From assembly GCA_029054245.1 (NCBI GenBank), contig JAIDFQ010000035.1:1-48365 (forward strand): DNA of 48,365 bases, given 5' to 3'. Origin of the DNA: Lachnospiraceae bacterium. Its GTDB lineage: Bacteria > Bacillota > Clostridia > Lachnospirales > Lachnospiraceae. Numbering within the stretch: the first letter of the stretch is position 1; the number at the start of each line of letters is the position of its first letter. Positions 40,329 to 48,156 of the stretch are shown one piece after another. The position numbers were made by a program, and so were the translations under genes. A model generated the notes under the pieces. It saw only the letters and a program-made list of their open reading frames with translations. It did no database searches and was not told the DNA's origin.

Positions 40329-41495
40329 ATGACATATGATTTTGACAAAATAATTGACAGGCGCGGTACAAATAGCCTGAAATGGGATGTCTTAGAAGGG
40401 GAGCTTCCTATGTGGGTGGCAGACATGGAGTTTCAGACGGCGCCCGAAATCCGGGATGCAATCTTAAAAAGAGCAGAACACGGTATTTTTGGCTATAGCG
40501 TTATACCGCAGGCGTGGTTTGACGCTTATATCAAGTGGTGGTACAGGCGGCATCATTTTAGGATGGAAAAGGAGTGGCTGCTTTTTGTCACAGGGGTGAT
40601 ACCTGCTATTTCAAGTGCGGTTAGGAAGTTGACCACGGCTGGGGAAAATGTGCTGGTGCAGACGCCGGTCTACAATCAGTTTTTCACATCCATTGTCAAT
40701 AACGGAAGGAATGTGGCGGAAGCGCCCCTTAGATATGATGGGCAGAATTATTACATAGATTTCGCGGAGTTAGAGCAGAAGCTGGCAGATCCCCAGACGA
40801 CTCTGATGATTCTATGTAATCCTCATAATCCTGTGGGAAAAATTTGGGACAGGGAAACGCTTGCAAGGATTGGAGAACTATGCTTTAAGCACCATGTAAC
40901 CGTCATTTCTGATGAAATACACTGTGATCTGACAGCGCCTGATTGTGAATATATTCCCTTTGCATCTGTCTCTGAACGATGCAGAAGGATCAGTGTGACC
41001 TGCATTACGCCGACAAAGACGTTTAATATAGCAGGTATTCAAACGGCGGCAATTGTAGCTGCAGATGAGGTTTTGCGGCATAAGATGTGGAGGGCGATAA
41101 ATACAGATGATGTGGCGGAACCTAATGCATTTGCAGTGGATGCCGCTATTGCCGCATTTAACGAGGGAGAAGCATGGCTGGATGCTTTGCGGGATTATAT
41201 TGCGGGTAACAAGCGTATCGTCAGCGCGTTTTTAAAAGAAAAACTGCCGGAAATAAAACCAGTGGCTGCCCAAGCAACGTATCTGATGTGGCTTGACCTA
41301 AGCAGCTTGCCGGGAAGCGGCAAAGAAATCGGCAGCTTTTTAAGAAAAAAGACAGGACTGTATCTCACAGACGGCGGCCTTTACGGAACAGGAGGAGAAA
41401 GCTTCCTGCGGATGAACCTGGCATGTCCCCGCAGCATGGTGGAGGATGGGATGCGCCGGATGCAGGAAGGAATTGCTGTGTATAAAACGTTATAA
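40329..41495 (+). CDS. MalY/PatB-family PLP-dependent C-S lyase (aminotransferase fold)
   Basis: 388 residues, the length of PatB. Key parts are KWDVLEGELPMWVADMEFQTAPEI near the start, MILCNPHNPVGKIW, VISDEIHCDLTAP (the Asp that binds the pyridine ring), and CITPTKTFNIAGIQTAAI with the PLP Lys. MalY/PatB enzymes cleave cystathionine and other Cys S-conjugates to pyruvate, ammonia and a thiol. AGGAGG precedes the ATG. The GNAT gene follows after 12 bases, suggesting a two-gene unit. Confidence 0.9.
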   Translation: MTYDFDKIIDRRGTNSLKWDVLEGELPMWVADMEFQTAPEIRDAILKRAEHGIFGYSVIPQAWFDAYIKWWYRRHHFRMEKEWLLFVTGVIPAISSAVRKLTTAGENVLVQTPVYNQFFTSIVNNGRNVAEAPLRYDGQNYYIDFAELEQKLADPQTTLMILCNPHNPVGKIWDRETLARIGELCFKHHVTVISDEIHCDLTAPDCEYIPFASVSERCRRISVTCITPTKTFNIAGIQTAAIVAADEVLRHKMWRAINTDDVAEPNAFAVDAAIAAFNEGEAWLDALRDYIAGNKRIVSAFLKEKLPEIKPVAAQATYLMWLDLSSLPGSGKEIGSFLRKKTGLYLTDGGLYGTGGESFLRMNLACPRSMVEDGMRRMQEGIAVYKTL

Positions 41496-41507
41496 GGTGG
41501 GTGATAT

Positions 41508-41945
41508 ATGCTTAGGGAAGCAAATGAACATGATTTAAATGAAATTTTACAGTTATACCTGTTTCTACATGAAACAAGTGTGCCGGAAGAATCCGAGCAG
41601 CTACGGGAGACGTGGAAGGATATTTTAGGCGATGAAAATCATCATCTGATTGTCTGCGAAGTGGATGGCAAGATTGTGGCGTCCTGTGTTTGTGTGATCA
41701 TTCCGAATCTGACGCGGGGAGTCCGTCCGTATGCATTTATTGAAAATGTGGTGACACATAGGGATTACCGAAGGAAAGGGTATGCCGCTGCATGCCTAAA
41801 TTATGCAAAACAGATTGCGGAAGGTGAGAACTGCTATAAAATGATGTTGCTTACCGGGGCAAAAGAAGAAGGAACTTTGCATTTTTACAGAAGTGCTGGA
41901 TATAACGATTCGGATAAGACAGCGTTTATTCAGTGGATTAGATGA
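41508..41945 (+). CDS. GNAT-family N-acetyltransferase
   Basis: 145 residues: MLREANEHDLNEILQLYLFLHE, HHLIVCEVDGKIVASCVCVIIPNLTRGVRPYAFIENVVTHRDYRRKGYAAACLNYAKQIAE, MMLLTGAKEEGTLHFYRSAGY. It has the complete GNAT acetyl-CoA loop RRKGYAAACL. Co-transcribed with the C-S lyase (12-base gap); by analogy it may acetylate an amino-acid or thiol conjugate, which is inferred. The stop overlaps the ABC remnant (ATGA). Confidence 0.88.
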   Translation: MLREANEHDLNEILQLYLFLHETSVPEESEQLRETWKDILGDENHHLIVCEVDGKIVASCVCVIIPNLTRGVRPYAFIENVVTHRDYRRKGYAAACLNYAKQIAEGENCYKMMLLTGAKEEGTLHFYRSAGYNDSDKTAFIQWIR

Positions 41946-42112
41946 GATTACCTTTGATGCACGTTGCGGGGGCGGATAAAATCGTTGTTCTTTCTGACGG
42001 CGCAGTGGCGGAGCAGGGAAATTCCGATATGCTTTTGAAAAAGAACGGTATTTATGCCCGCATGGTGAAGAGCCAGACCAAGAGCCAGAATTGGTCTGTA
42101 TCTACGGAATAG
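41942..42112 (+). pseudogene. ABC exporter ATP-binding subunit, C-terminal remnant
   Basis: The overlapping ATG opens 56 residues: VAGADKIVVLSDGAVAEQGN, SDMLLKKNGIYARMVKSQTK. This is the D-loop-distal end of an MsbA-type multidrug ABC exporter (H-loop onwards). The rest of the protein is absent. The fragment points towards the AraC gene at 42102, a regulator type often next to such exporters. Confidence 0.65.
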
Positions 42113-43028
42113 TTTGAAGGAGAAAAGTTTGTCTTCGGCAGCTTTTCGGTAATTGTCCGAAAGTTTCTTTGAATGCTGATGTAAATTTACTCTGACTGTC
42201 GTATCCTACCTGCGCTGCAATCTCCGCAATGCTTAAATCGGTTTCGCGAAGCAGTTTTGCTGCTTTTTCCATCCGGTGCTTTTTAATGTGGGCGGCAATG
42301 GAAGTTCCATAAACGGATTTAAACATAGATTTCAAGGTGGTGGGGTTCATTAGGTATTGCTTTGATAATGTCTCGATGGTAAAGCGTTGTTCCATATGAG
42401 TAATAAGCAAATCGTGAATCTCACGGATGGTTTCTATCTGTTCAGACTGATACTCTGTCAGTTGGTTTCGGGAGTTGATTTCCAGCCTGCCAAGATACAG
42501 CAGCAGTTCTAAAACCTTAACCTTTTGCCAGGATAGTTGAAAGGGTTCTGATGACGCATAGAACGCAGAAAAAATACGTTCCGCCTCTTCATTTCCGGCA
42601 AGAGATGTAAAAGCACCGTCTCTGCAGAATTTATTCAAAAGAAATTCTCCGGTAATTCTTGTTCCTGCCAGTATCTCCGGCGGGGTTTGCGTAAGTTGCT
42701 TTAAGTCGATGCAGATGACGAGTCCCTCATAACTTCTGTCAGGTAAGGTTATGGAAGAAGCGGCACAGGTATCCATGGAATGAAGGGAAAAATCCCCCGG
42801 TCCAAGATAGAGACTGTTTCCATTTCCCATTTTCCATCCGATACGCCCTCTGTGGCAATAATTAATCTGTAGAATGTGATCAAAACCCTCATGGTCTACA
42901 GACAAGGTATCCGTTTCCAAAGTAAGGAAAGCGAGTGCAATACAGGGATAAATTTCGTTTATCTTCACATTGTCTGGAACGGGCAGTGCGTGAAAGGATT
43001 TCTGGATGTTTTGCAGGATGGCTTTCAT
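42102..43028 (-). CDS. AraC-family transcriptional regulator
   Basis: A 308-residue minus-strand protein. The N-terminal ~190 residues form the effector-binding part (INYCHRGRIGWKMGNGNSLYLGPGDFSLHSMDTCAASSITLPDRSYEGLVICIDL). The C-terminal double HTH has FTIETLSKQYLMNPTTLKSMFKSVYGTSIAAHIKKHRMEKAAKLL and SIAEIAAQVGYDSQSKFTSAFKETFGQLP. Regulators of this type commonly control adjacent ABC exporter pairs; only a remnant of such an exporter remains next to it. The stop overlaps that remnant by eleven bases. Confidence 0.9.
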   Translation of the reverse strand: MKAILQNIQKSFHALPVPDNVKINEIYPCIALAFLTLETDTLSVDHEGFDHILQINYCHRGRIGWKMGNGNSLYLGPGDFSLHSMDTCAASSITLPDRSYEGLVICIDLKQLTQTPPEILAGTRITGEFLLNKFCRDGAFTSLAGNEEAERIFSAFYASSEPFQLSWQKVKVLELLLYLGRLEINSRNQLTEYQSEQIETIREIHDLLITHMEQRFTIETLSKQYLMNPTTLKSMFKSVYGTSIAAHIKKHRMEKAAKLLRETDLSIAEIAAQVGYDSQSKFTSAFKETFGQLPKSCRRQTFLLQTIP

Positions 43029-43052
43029 TGTAATGTTTATTCTCCTTACGTT

Positions 43053-43415
43053 TTATTTGGGGCAGGCGATTTCCATGACCTGCTCAATCATCTGGTGCAG
43101 AAGACGGCTCTGGGGGGTATTTGCCGCCTGATAGTAGACTTCTTTTCCTTCCCGGCGGCTGACAATCAGACCACTGTTACGCAGTGGGCGCAGGTGATGG
43201 GATACCGCAGGACTGGACATATCCAGCATGGCGGCTATGTTAATGACGCACTCTTCACAGTGGCACAGAAGCCAGAAAATGCGTATTCTGGTGGTATCCC
43301 CAAGTTGCTTAAAAACATCTGCAATGATTTGAAAATCTGCAATGTTATTCAGTTGCTCCTGTAAATCTAAAATATTTCTTTCCCCGTGATTGTGGGGCAG
43401 TTCTTTATTTGACAT
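43053..43415 (-). CDS. ArsR/SmtB-family metal-sensing repressor
   Basis: A 120-residue winged-helix sensor: ADVFKQLGDTTRIRIFWLLCHCEECVINIAAMLDMSSPAVSHHLRPLRNSGLIVSRREGKEVYYQAANT. The Cys-rich CHCEEC in helix 3 is the position of the CadC/ArsR metal site, and His and Cys residues occur near both ends. It is divergent from the metal ATPase at 43622 with two palindromic operators between. It should release DNA on binding Cd, Pb, Zn or a similar thiophilic metal. Confidence 0.9.
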   Translation of the reverse strand: MSNKELPHNHGERNILDLQEQLNNIADFQIIADVFKQLGDTTRIRIFWLLCHCEECVINIAAMLDMSSPAVSHHLRPLRNSGLIVSRREGKEVYYQAANTPQSRLLHQMIEQVMEIACPK

Positions 43416-43525
43416 GGCAATTCCTCCATTTTCGCCCGATTAGAAATGCTTTTCGCCCATTTAGCAGGGAATGGGCTTAGGACATTGACTTTCATTCCTA
43501 CGCGAATTATACTACGTTTGCAATG

Positions 43526-43599
43526 ATTAAACAAGTACTTAATTGTTTAATTTATATGTGCAAATTTATAACAAACAATTAAACGAATGTTTAATTGTT
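43526..43599. promoter_or_regulatory. Two ArsR-type operators
   Basis: Operator 1: ATTAAACAA (43526-43534) and TTGTTTAAT (43543-43551). Operator 2: AACAATTAAAC (43574-43584), four bases, GTTTAATTGTT (43589-43599), a perfect 11-bp dyad. The TTAAAC/GTTTAA core is shared. Both lie in the divergent region between the sensor and the ATPase. Confidence 0.8.
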
Positions 43600-43621
43600 G
43601 CAAAATGGAGGAATCAGGACA

Positions 43622-45508
43622 ATGAATAAAAAGCAGAAAAAAATGCTGATACGCATTATCATTACAGCAGTGATGCTGGCGGCACTGTATGTAATCCCCG
43701 TGACAGGAATCCTACAGTTTGTGCTGTATATTTTGACTTATTTGGTGATTGGCTATGATATTTTGAAAAAAGCTGGAAAGGGTATTCTGAACAGACAAGT
43801 TTTTGATGAAAACTTTTTAATGGCAGTTGCGACCATTGGAGCGTTTGCCCTTGCAATCTACGATCATAACGGTGATTATGTGGAGGCGATTGCCGTTATG
43901 TTGTTTTACCAGATTGGGGAACTGTTCCAGAGCTATGCGGTAGGCAAGAGCCGCAGGAATATCAGTGCACTGATGGATATCCGCCCTGATTACGCCAATG
44001 TAGTGCGTGGCGGAAGGCTTATGAAAGTTGACCCGGATGAAGTGGGGATTGGCAGTGTGATTGTAGTCCAGCCTGGAGAGAAGGTTCCTATTGACGGTAT
44101 TGTCATGGAAGGGATTTCCAGCCTGAATACAAGTGCCCTGACCGGAGAGAGTTTGCCCCGTGACGTAAAAGAAGGCGACGAGATCATCAGCGGATGTATC
44201 AATATGACAGGTGTTCTGCGGATTCAGACAACAAAGGAATTTGGAGAATCTACGGTATCCAAGATTCTGGAGCTGGTGGAGAATTCCAGTTCACGCAAAT
44301 CCAAGTCAGAGGATTTTATTGTCAAGTTTGCCCGTGTTTATACTCCGGCGGTCTGTTATGGCGCACTGGCGTTGGCTTTCCTGCCCCCTGCTGTAAGATT
44401 CTTGTTTATGGGGGCGGATGCACAGTGGGACGTATGGGTTTACAGGGCATTGACCTTCTTGGTGATTAGCTGCCCTTGTGCGTTAGTCATCAGTATTCCA
44501 TTGAGTTTCTTTGCGGGGATTGGGGGCGCCAGCAAGGAAGGTGTGCTGATTAAAGGCTCCAATTATATGGAAACATTGTCTCAGGTCCGGTATGTGGTAT
44601 TTGACAAAACAGGGACATTGACACAGGGCGTATTTGAGGTAAGTGGTATACATCATAACGAAATGGAAAATGCTAAGCTGCTTGAATATGCGGCATTGGC
44701 GGAATGCGCATCTTCCCATCCTATCAGTAAGAGTTTACAGAAAGCCTATGGCAAGGAAATTGATAGAAGCCGTGTAATGGACATTGAAGAAATCAGCGGT
44801 CAAGGCATTCTGGCAAAGGTGGATGGCGTACCAGTTGCGGCAGGTAATATTAAACTGATGAAGAAGCTGAATATTTCCTACCATGACTGCCATAGCATTG
44901 GCACAATCATCCATATGGCGGTAAACGGGGCTTATGCAGGGCATATCGTGATATCTGATATTGTGAAGCCAGGATCAAAGAACGCTATTGCGGAACTAAA
45001 AAAAGCCGGTGTGGAGAAAGCAGTGATGCTGACTGGGGATGCCGAAAAAGTCGCAGCACAGGTAGCATCTGAACTAGGGATTGATCAGGTATACAGCGAT
45101 CTGCTTCCTGCTGACAAGGTATCTAAGGTGGAAGATTTGCTTTTATGTCAAACAGGAAAGGCAAAGCTGGCATTTGTGGGTGACGGTATTAACGATGCGC
45201 CGGTTTTGACGCGTGCGGATATTGGCATAGCTATGGGCGCTATGGGTTCGGATGCCGCCATTGAAGCGGCAGATGTAGTTCTGATGAATGATGATCCCAT
45301 GCAGATTGCAAAGGCAATTAAAATATCCCGAAAATGTATCCGCATAGTTTACCAGAATATTGTGTTTGCCCTTGTGATTAAATTTGCCTGTCTCGGATTG
45401 GGCGCGGTAGGGATTGCCAATATGTGGTTTGCTATCTTTGCAGATGTAGGCGTTATGATTATTGCTGTCCTTAATGCAATCCGTGCGCTGCGGGTACACA
45501 ATCTTTAA
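43622..45508 (+). CDS. Heavy-metal-translocating P-type ATPase (Cd/Zn/Co class)
   Basis: The ATG at 43622 follows GGAGG. 628 residues: N-terminal membrane helices from residue ~10 (IIITAVMLAALYVIPVTGILQFVLYIL), actuator loop TALTGESLPRDV, ion-binding CPC at 284-286 (ISCPCALVIS), phosphorylation site DKTGT at ~328, SSHPIS (HP motif), MLTGDAEK and GDGINDAPVL. There is no N-terminal HMA or Cys-His metal-binding domain, so it is a short form of the P1B-2 type that exports Zn2+, Cd2+ or Pb2+. Under the divergent ArsR sensor. Confidence 0.93.
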   Translation: MNKKQKKMLIRIIITAVMLAALYVIPVTGILQFVLYILTYLVIGYDILKKAGKGILNRQVFDENFLMAVATIGAFALAIYDHNGDYVEAIAVMLFYQIGELFQSYAVGKSRRNISALMDIRPDYANVVRGGRLMKVDPDEVGIGSVIVVQPGEKVPIDGIVMEGISSLNTSALTGESLPRDVKEGDEIISGCINMTGVLRIQTTKEFGESTVSKILELVENSSSRKSKSEDFIVKFARVYTPAVCYGALALAFLPPAVRFLFMGADAQWDVWVYRALTFLVISCPCALVISIPLSFFAGIGGASKEGVLIKGSNYMETLSQVRYVVFDKTGTLTQGVFEVSGIHHNEMENAKLLEYAALAECASSHPISKSLQKAYGKEIDRSRVMDIEEISGQGILAKVDGVPVAAGNIKLMKKLNISYHDCHSIGTIIHMAVNGAYAGHIVISDIVKPGSKNAIAELKKAGVEKAVMLTGDAEKVAAQVASELGIDQVYSDLLPADKVSKVEDLLLCQTGKAKLAFVGDGINDAPVLTRADIGIAMGAMGSDAAIEAADVVLMNDDPMQIAKAIKISRKCIRIVYQNIVFALVIKFACLGLGAVGIANMWFAIFADVGVMIIAVLNAIRALRVHNL

Positions 45509-45562
45509 GGGATTTTTCAGGGGTATTAATATATTAGAAATTATGAAAACTTGCCATAGTGC

Positions 45563-45626
45563 TTGACAACATCCATCTATCATGCTACTATATTTACGAA
45601 TATTTATAAAGAATATTCGTAAATAT
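45563..45626 (+). promoter_or_regulatory. tetR promoter with a long palindromic operator
   Basis: TTGACA (45563-45568), exactly 17 bases, TACTAT (45586-45591). A palindrome with perfect 15-bp arms overlaps the -10: ATATTTACGAATATT (45590-45604), seven bases, AATATTCGTAAATAT (45612-45626). The gene starts 27 bases later, so this is the autoregulatory site for the TetR protein and the ABC operon. Confidence 0.88.
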
Positions 45627-45652
45627 AATTCGCAAGAAAGGAGGAATTGTTT

Positions 45653-46243
45653 ATGCCATCCAAACCAGTACTTTCAGATGCCGACAAAGAGAGAATTCGC
45701 AAAAAACTGAAAGAATTATGTGAAGAATGTTGGATAGCACAGGGGTATAAAAAAACGAGCATTAAAAACTTGTGTGAAAAAGCGGAAATATCAATTGGTA
45801 CATTTTATACCCTGTACCCAACAAAAGAAGATTTGTTTTTTGAAACAATTGATAATATACAAAGGAGGCTGACAGAAAAGATTTTTGATATAAACAGGAA
45901 CAAGCGGACAAAAGAAGGGTTTGCTGAATCAATGAAAGAGCTTTTTAAGGAATATGACAGTAAACCGTTTTTATATAATGTCAATACGCCTGATTTCCAA
46001 TCTTTTATAACAAAGCTGCCAGAAGAAACAATAGAGAAGATTAAATTTGACAGCTTCGGCTTTTTCAGACAGGCTGTCCATGCTGCGAACCTTAATTTGA
46101 AAATGGAAGAATCCAAGGCATATGGAATTTTAAGTGCGTTGTTATCTACAATTAATGCGAAAGAAACGCTTTCTGTTACCTGCGATTATTTTGCTGTTTT
46201 TGATTTTATGGTGGATAATCTTGTGGCTGATATTTTTGAGTAA
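45653..46243 (+). CDS. TetR/AcrR-family transcriptional regulator
   Basis: The ATG at 45653 is eight bases from AGGAGG; a TTG at 45647 is too close. The 196-residue protein has the HTH TSIKNLCEKAEISIGTFYTLYPTKEDLFFETI (~34-65) and a helical ligand domain. It is the first gene of an operon with an ABC ATPase (14 bases on), a permease and two small membrane proteins. It should repress this operon through the palindrome at 45590 and respond to a compound that the transporter handles. Confidence 0.9.
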   Translation: MPSKPVLSDADKERIRKKLKELCEECWIAQGYKKTSIKNLCEKAEISIGTFYTLYPTKEDLFFETIDNIQRRLTEKIFDINRNKRTKEGFAESMKELFKEYDSKPFLYNVNTPDFQSFITKLPEETIEKIKFDSFGFFRQAVHAANLNLKMEESKAYGILSALLSTINAKETLSVTCDYFAVFDFMVDNLVADIFE

Positions 46244-46256
46244 AGGAGGTACACGA

Positions 46257-47003
46257 ATGACATATGCGGTTGAAGTGCAGAATTTATCGAAATCCATTGA
46301 TGGCAACACCATATTAAATCAAATTTGCATGAGAGTAAAGCAGGGTGAGATTTATGGATTTTTGGGCGCAAACGGGGCAGGAAAGACGTCGTTGATGAAA
46401 ATGCTATACCATATCATGGCTCCAGATCAAGGAACAATATATTTGTTAGGCGAAGCCATCAGAAAAGGGAATAACCCAGTTTTTTCCCGCATTGGCAGTA
46501 TCATTGAAAGCCCTGTTTTTTATTGTCATTTGAGTGCTTATGATAATTTAAAATTGCATTGCAGATATATGGAGCAGGGGGAGGAAAATATTGGAGAAAC
46601 CCTGTCGCTGTTGGGGCTTTCTGAAACAGGGAATAAAGAGGTAGGAAAATTTTCTTTAGGAATGAAACAGCGGCTTGCTCTTGCAAGGGCTTTGTTGACA
46701 AGACCAGATTTGCTCATTTTGGATGAACCCATCAATGGCTTAGACCCACTGGGTATCATTGAGGTTCGGGAATTGCTGCTGCGTATCAATCAACAGTACA
46801 ATACGAGCATTTTAATATCCAGCCATATCCTTGATGAATTGTCTAAAATCGTAGATACCATCGGCATTATTGACCGCGGCACTATGCTTGCAGAAATATC
46901 AATGGACGACCTTCATACGAAAGGAACAGACCTTGAAACTTATTATATGGATTTGATGGAAGGAGGCGGAAAAGGTGAAAAATCTTATTCATCTGGAAAT
47001 TAA
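46257..47003 (+). CDS. ABC transporter ATP-binding protein (BcrA-like)
   Basis: The ATG at 46257 follows AAAGGAGG. 248 residues: Walker A GANGAGKTS near 37, signature FSLGMKQRLALARAL, Walker B LLILDEPINGLDP and switch SSHILDEL. This is the type paired with ABC-2 permeases that export or detoxify peptides such as bacitracin or lantibiotics. The last 29 bases overlap the permease gene. Confidence 0.92.
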   Translation: MTYAVEVQNLSKSIDGNTILNQICMRVKQGEIYGFLGANGAGKTSLMKMLYHIMAPDQGTIYLLGEAIRKGNNPVFSRIGSIIESPVFYCHLSAYDNLKLHCRYMEQGEENIGETLSLLGLSETGNKEVGKFSLGMKQRLALARALLTRPDLLILDEPINGLDPLGIIEVRELLLRINQQYNTSILISSHILDELSKIVDTIGIIDRGTMLAEISMDDLHTKGTDLETYYMDLMEGGGKGEKSYSSGN

Positions 47004-47670
47004 AAAAGTCTCATTAAAACCACATATTGTTGGGGTGATTGTAGCTAATTTTATCATTCTCCTATTAAGTGTTTTTACTTCCAGTCTTTTGACTGCAAGC
47101 GGGAATGGATCTGCATCTACTGATTTGCCCACAGTCCAGTTAGATACTGTCACGTTGGCTCTCATGCTTGTGAGAGCAATGCTGATTGTGTGGGAAGCTG
47201 TACTTATTTCAGAATTTGTGATTGAAGAATACAGAAATAAAACTATAAACCTGCTTTTTACCTATCCTGTTAACCGGGCGAAACTGATGCTGGCGAAACT
47301 CTTTCTGATTTGTGGAACTATGTTTCTGTTCCACATGTTATCCAGTATTTTTCAATATGTTTGTATCTTTTTTGCAAGCCAATATTTTGCGTTTGTTACG
47401 TTCGGTTTTGGAGACATATGGATACAGGTTATTACAGCTGTTTCGGCTATTTTGTTAGGTCTTTTTCCATTATATGTTGGAATGATAAAGAAATCAACGA
47501 TTGCAACGGTTGTTTCATCTATAGTAATCGTTGTGATTGCATCAAATTCACAGGGAAATAGTGCAGGTCTTTTGTCAATTCCTGTTGCTGCAATTATTTT
47601 TGGTGTCATAGGGGTTGTTTTTTCGACAATTGCAGTCAATAAAATGATTTCATCTGATTTGAATAATTAG
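46975..47670 (+). CDS. ABC-2 type permease
   Basis: A GTG start inside the ATPase gene with GGAGGCGG upstream. 231 residues with about six membrane segments (IVGVIVANFIILLLSVFTSSLL, AMLIVWEAVLISEFVIEE, LFLICGTMFLFHMLSSIF, VITAVSAILLGLFPLYVGM, ATVVSSIVIVVIAS, PVAAIIFGVIGVVFSTIAV). EYRNKTINLLFTYPVNRAKLMLAKL is the cytoplasmic motif of BcrB/LanE-like permeases. It forms the exporter with the preceding ATPase. Confidence 0.88.
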   Translation: MKNLIHLEIKKVSLKPHIVGVIVANFIILLLSVFTSSLLTASGNGSASTDLPTVQLDTVTLALMLVRAMLIVWEAVLISEFVIEEYRNKTINLLFTYPVNRAKLMLAKLFLICGTMFLFHMLSSIFQYVCIFFASQYFAFVTFGFGDIWIQVITAVSAILLGLFPLYVGMIKKSTIATVVSSIVIVVIASNSQGNSAGLLSIPVAAIIFGVIGVVFSTIAVNKMISSDLNN

Positions 47671-47685
47671 TGAGGAGGTGAGAAA

Positions 47686-47898
47686 ATGAATTTTCCAATT
47701 CCAGATTTTATACCTGTCCCTAGTCCAGAAGTTATGCTTGTTATATCAATCGTGTCGCTGGCTGTTGGTATCTGTTTGGTTGGTGCGGGGGTACTTTACC
47801 TGTTTCTGAATAAAGGAAAGAAAGCTGCATTTGTTTGGATTTTCATATGTGTGGGCGTTTTACTTATTGCAAATTATGGCATACAGTTATTATTATAG
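47686..47898 (+). CDS. Small two-segment membrane protein (70 aa)
   Basis: GAGGAGGTG precedes the ATG. MNFPIPDFIPVPSPEVMLVI opens the protein; hydrophobic segments at ~16-42 (VMLVISIVSLAVGICLVGAGVLYLFL) and ~48-70 (AFVWIFICVGVLLIANYGIQLLL) are joined by NKGKKA. It lies 15 bases after the permease, so it is part of the TetR-ABC operon. No family was recognised; it could be an auxiliary subunit of the exporter. Confidence 0.7.
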   Translation: MNFPIPDFIPVPSPEVMLVISIVSLAVGICLVGAGVLYLFLNKGKKAAFVWIFICVGVLLIANYGIQLLL

Positions 47899-47910
47899 AG
47901 AGGAAAGAAA

Positions 47911-48156
47911 ATGATAAAAGAAGTAAATCAAGTTTGCATGAAATTAAATAAATTGTTGGGATTTTCTATTACACTTCCAAACCCAGGCAAAAAGACGTTG
48001 AAAAAAGTTGCAGTATGTAATTTGGCTTTTGGAGTTAGTTTAATAGCAGCAGGAGTCGCTTTTTCATCAAGATGGTGTGCGGCATTGGGTGGCTTGGGCA
48101 TTGTAAGCAGCGCCATATTGCGAAAGGAAAGCGGCGGTAAAACCAATAATAGATAA
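47911..48156 (+). CDS. Small membrane-associated protein (81 aa)
   Basis: GAGAGGAAAG precedes the ATG, 12 bases after the previous stop. The first 32 residues are amphipathic and basic (MIKEVNQVCMKLNKLLGFSI). Two short hydrophobic segments follow (VCNLAFGVSLIAAGVAFS, WCAALGGLGIVSSAIL), then a basic tail. Last recognisable gene of the TetR-ABC operon. No known family. Confidence 0.6.
   Translation: MIKEVNQVCMKLNKLLGFSITLPNPGKKTLKKVAVCNLAFGVSLIAAGVAFSSRWCAALGGLGIVSSAILRKESGGKTNNR

Noticed and set aside
42876-43364. 162-codon plus-strand ORF across AraC and ArsR genes
   Set aside because: It is antisense to two well-defined regulator genes and has no ribosome binding site.
45143-45583. 146-codon minus-strand ORF at the end of the metal ATPase
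   Set aside because: Shadow of conserved ATPase sequence (GDGINDAP region) on the opposite strand.
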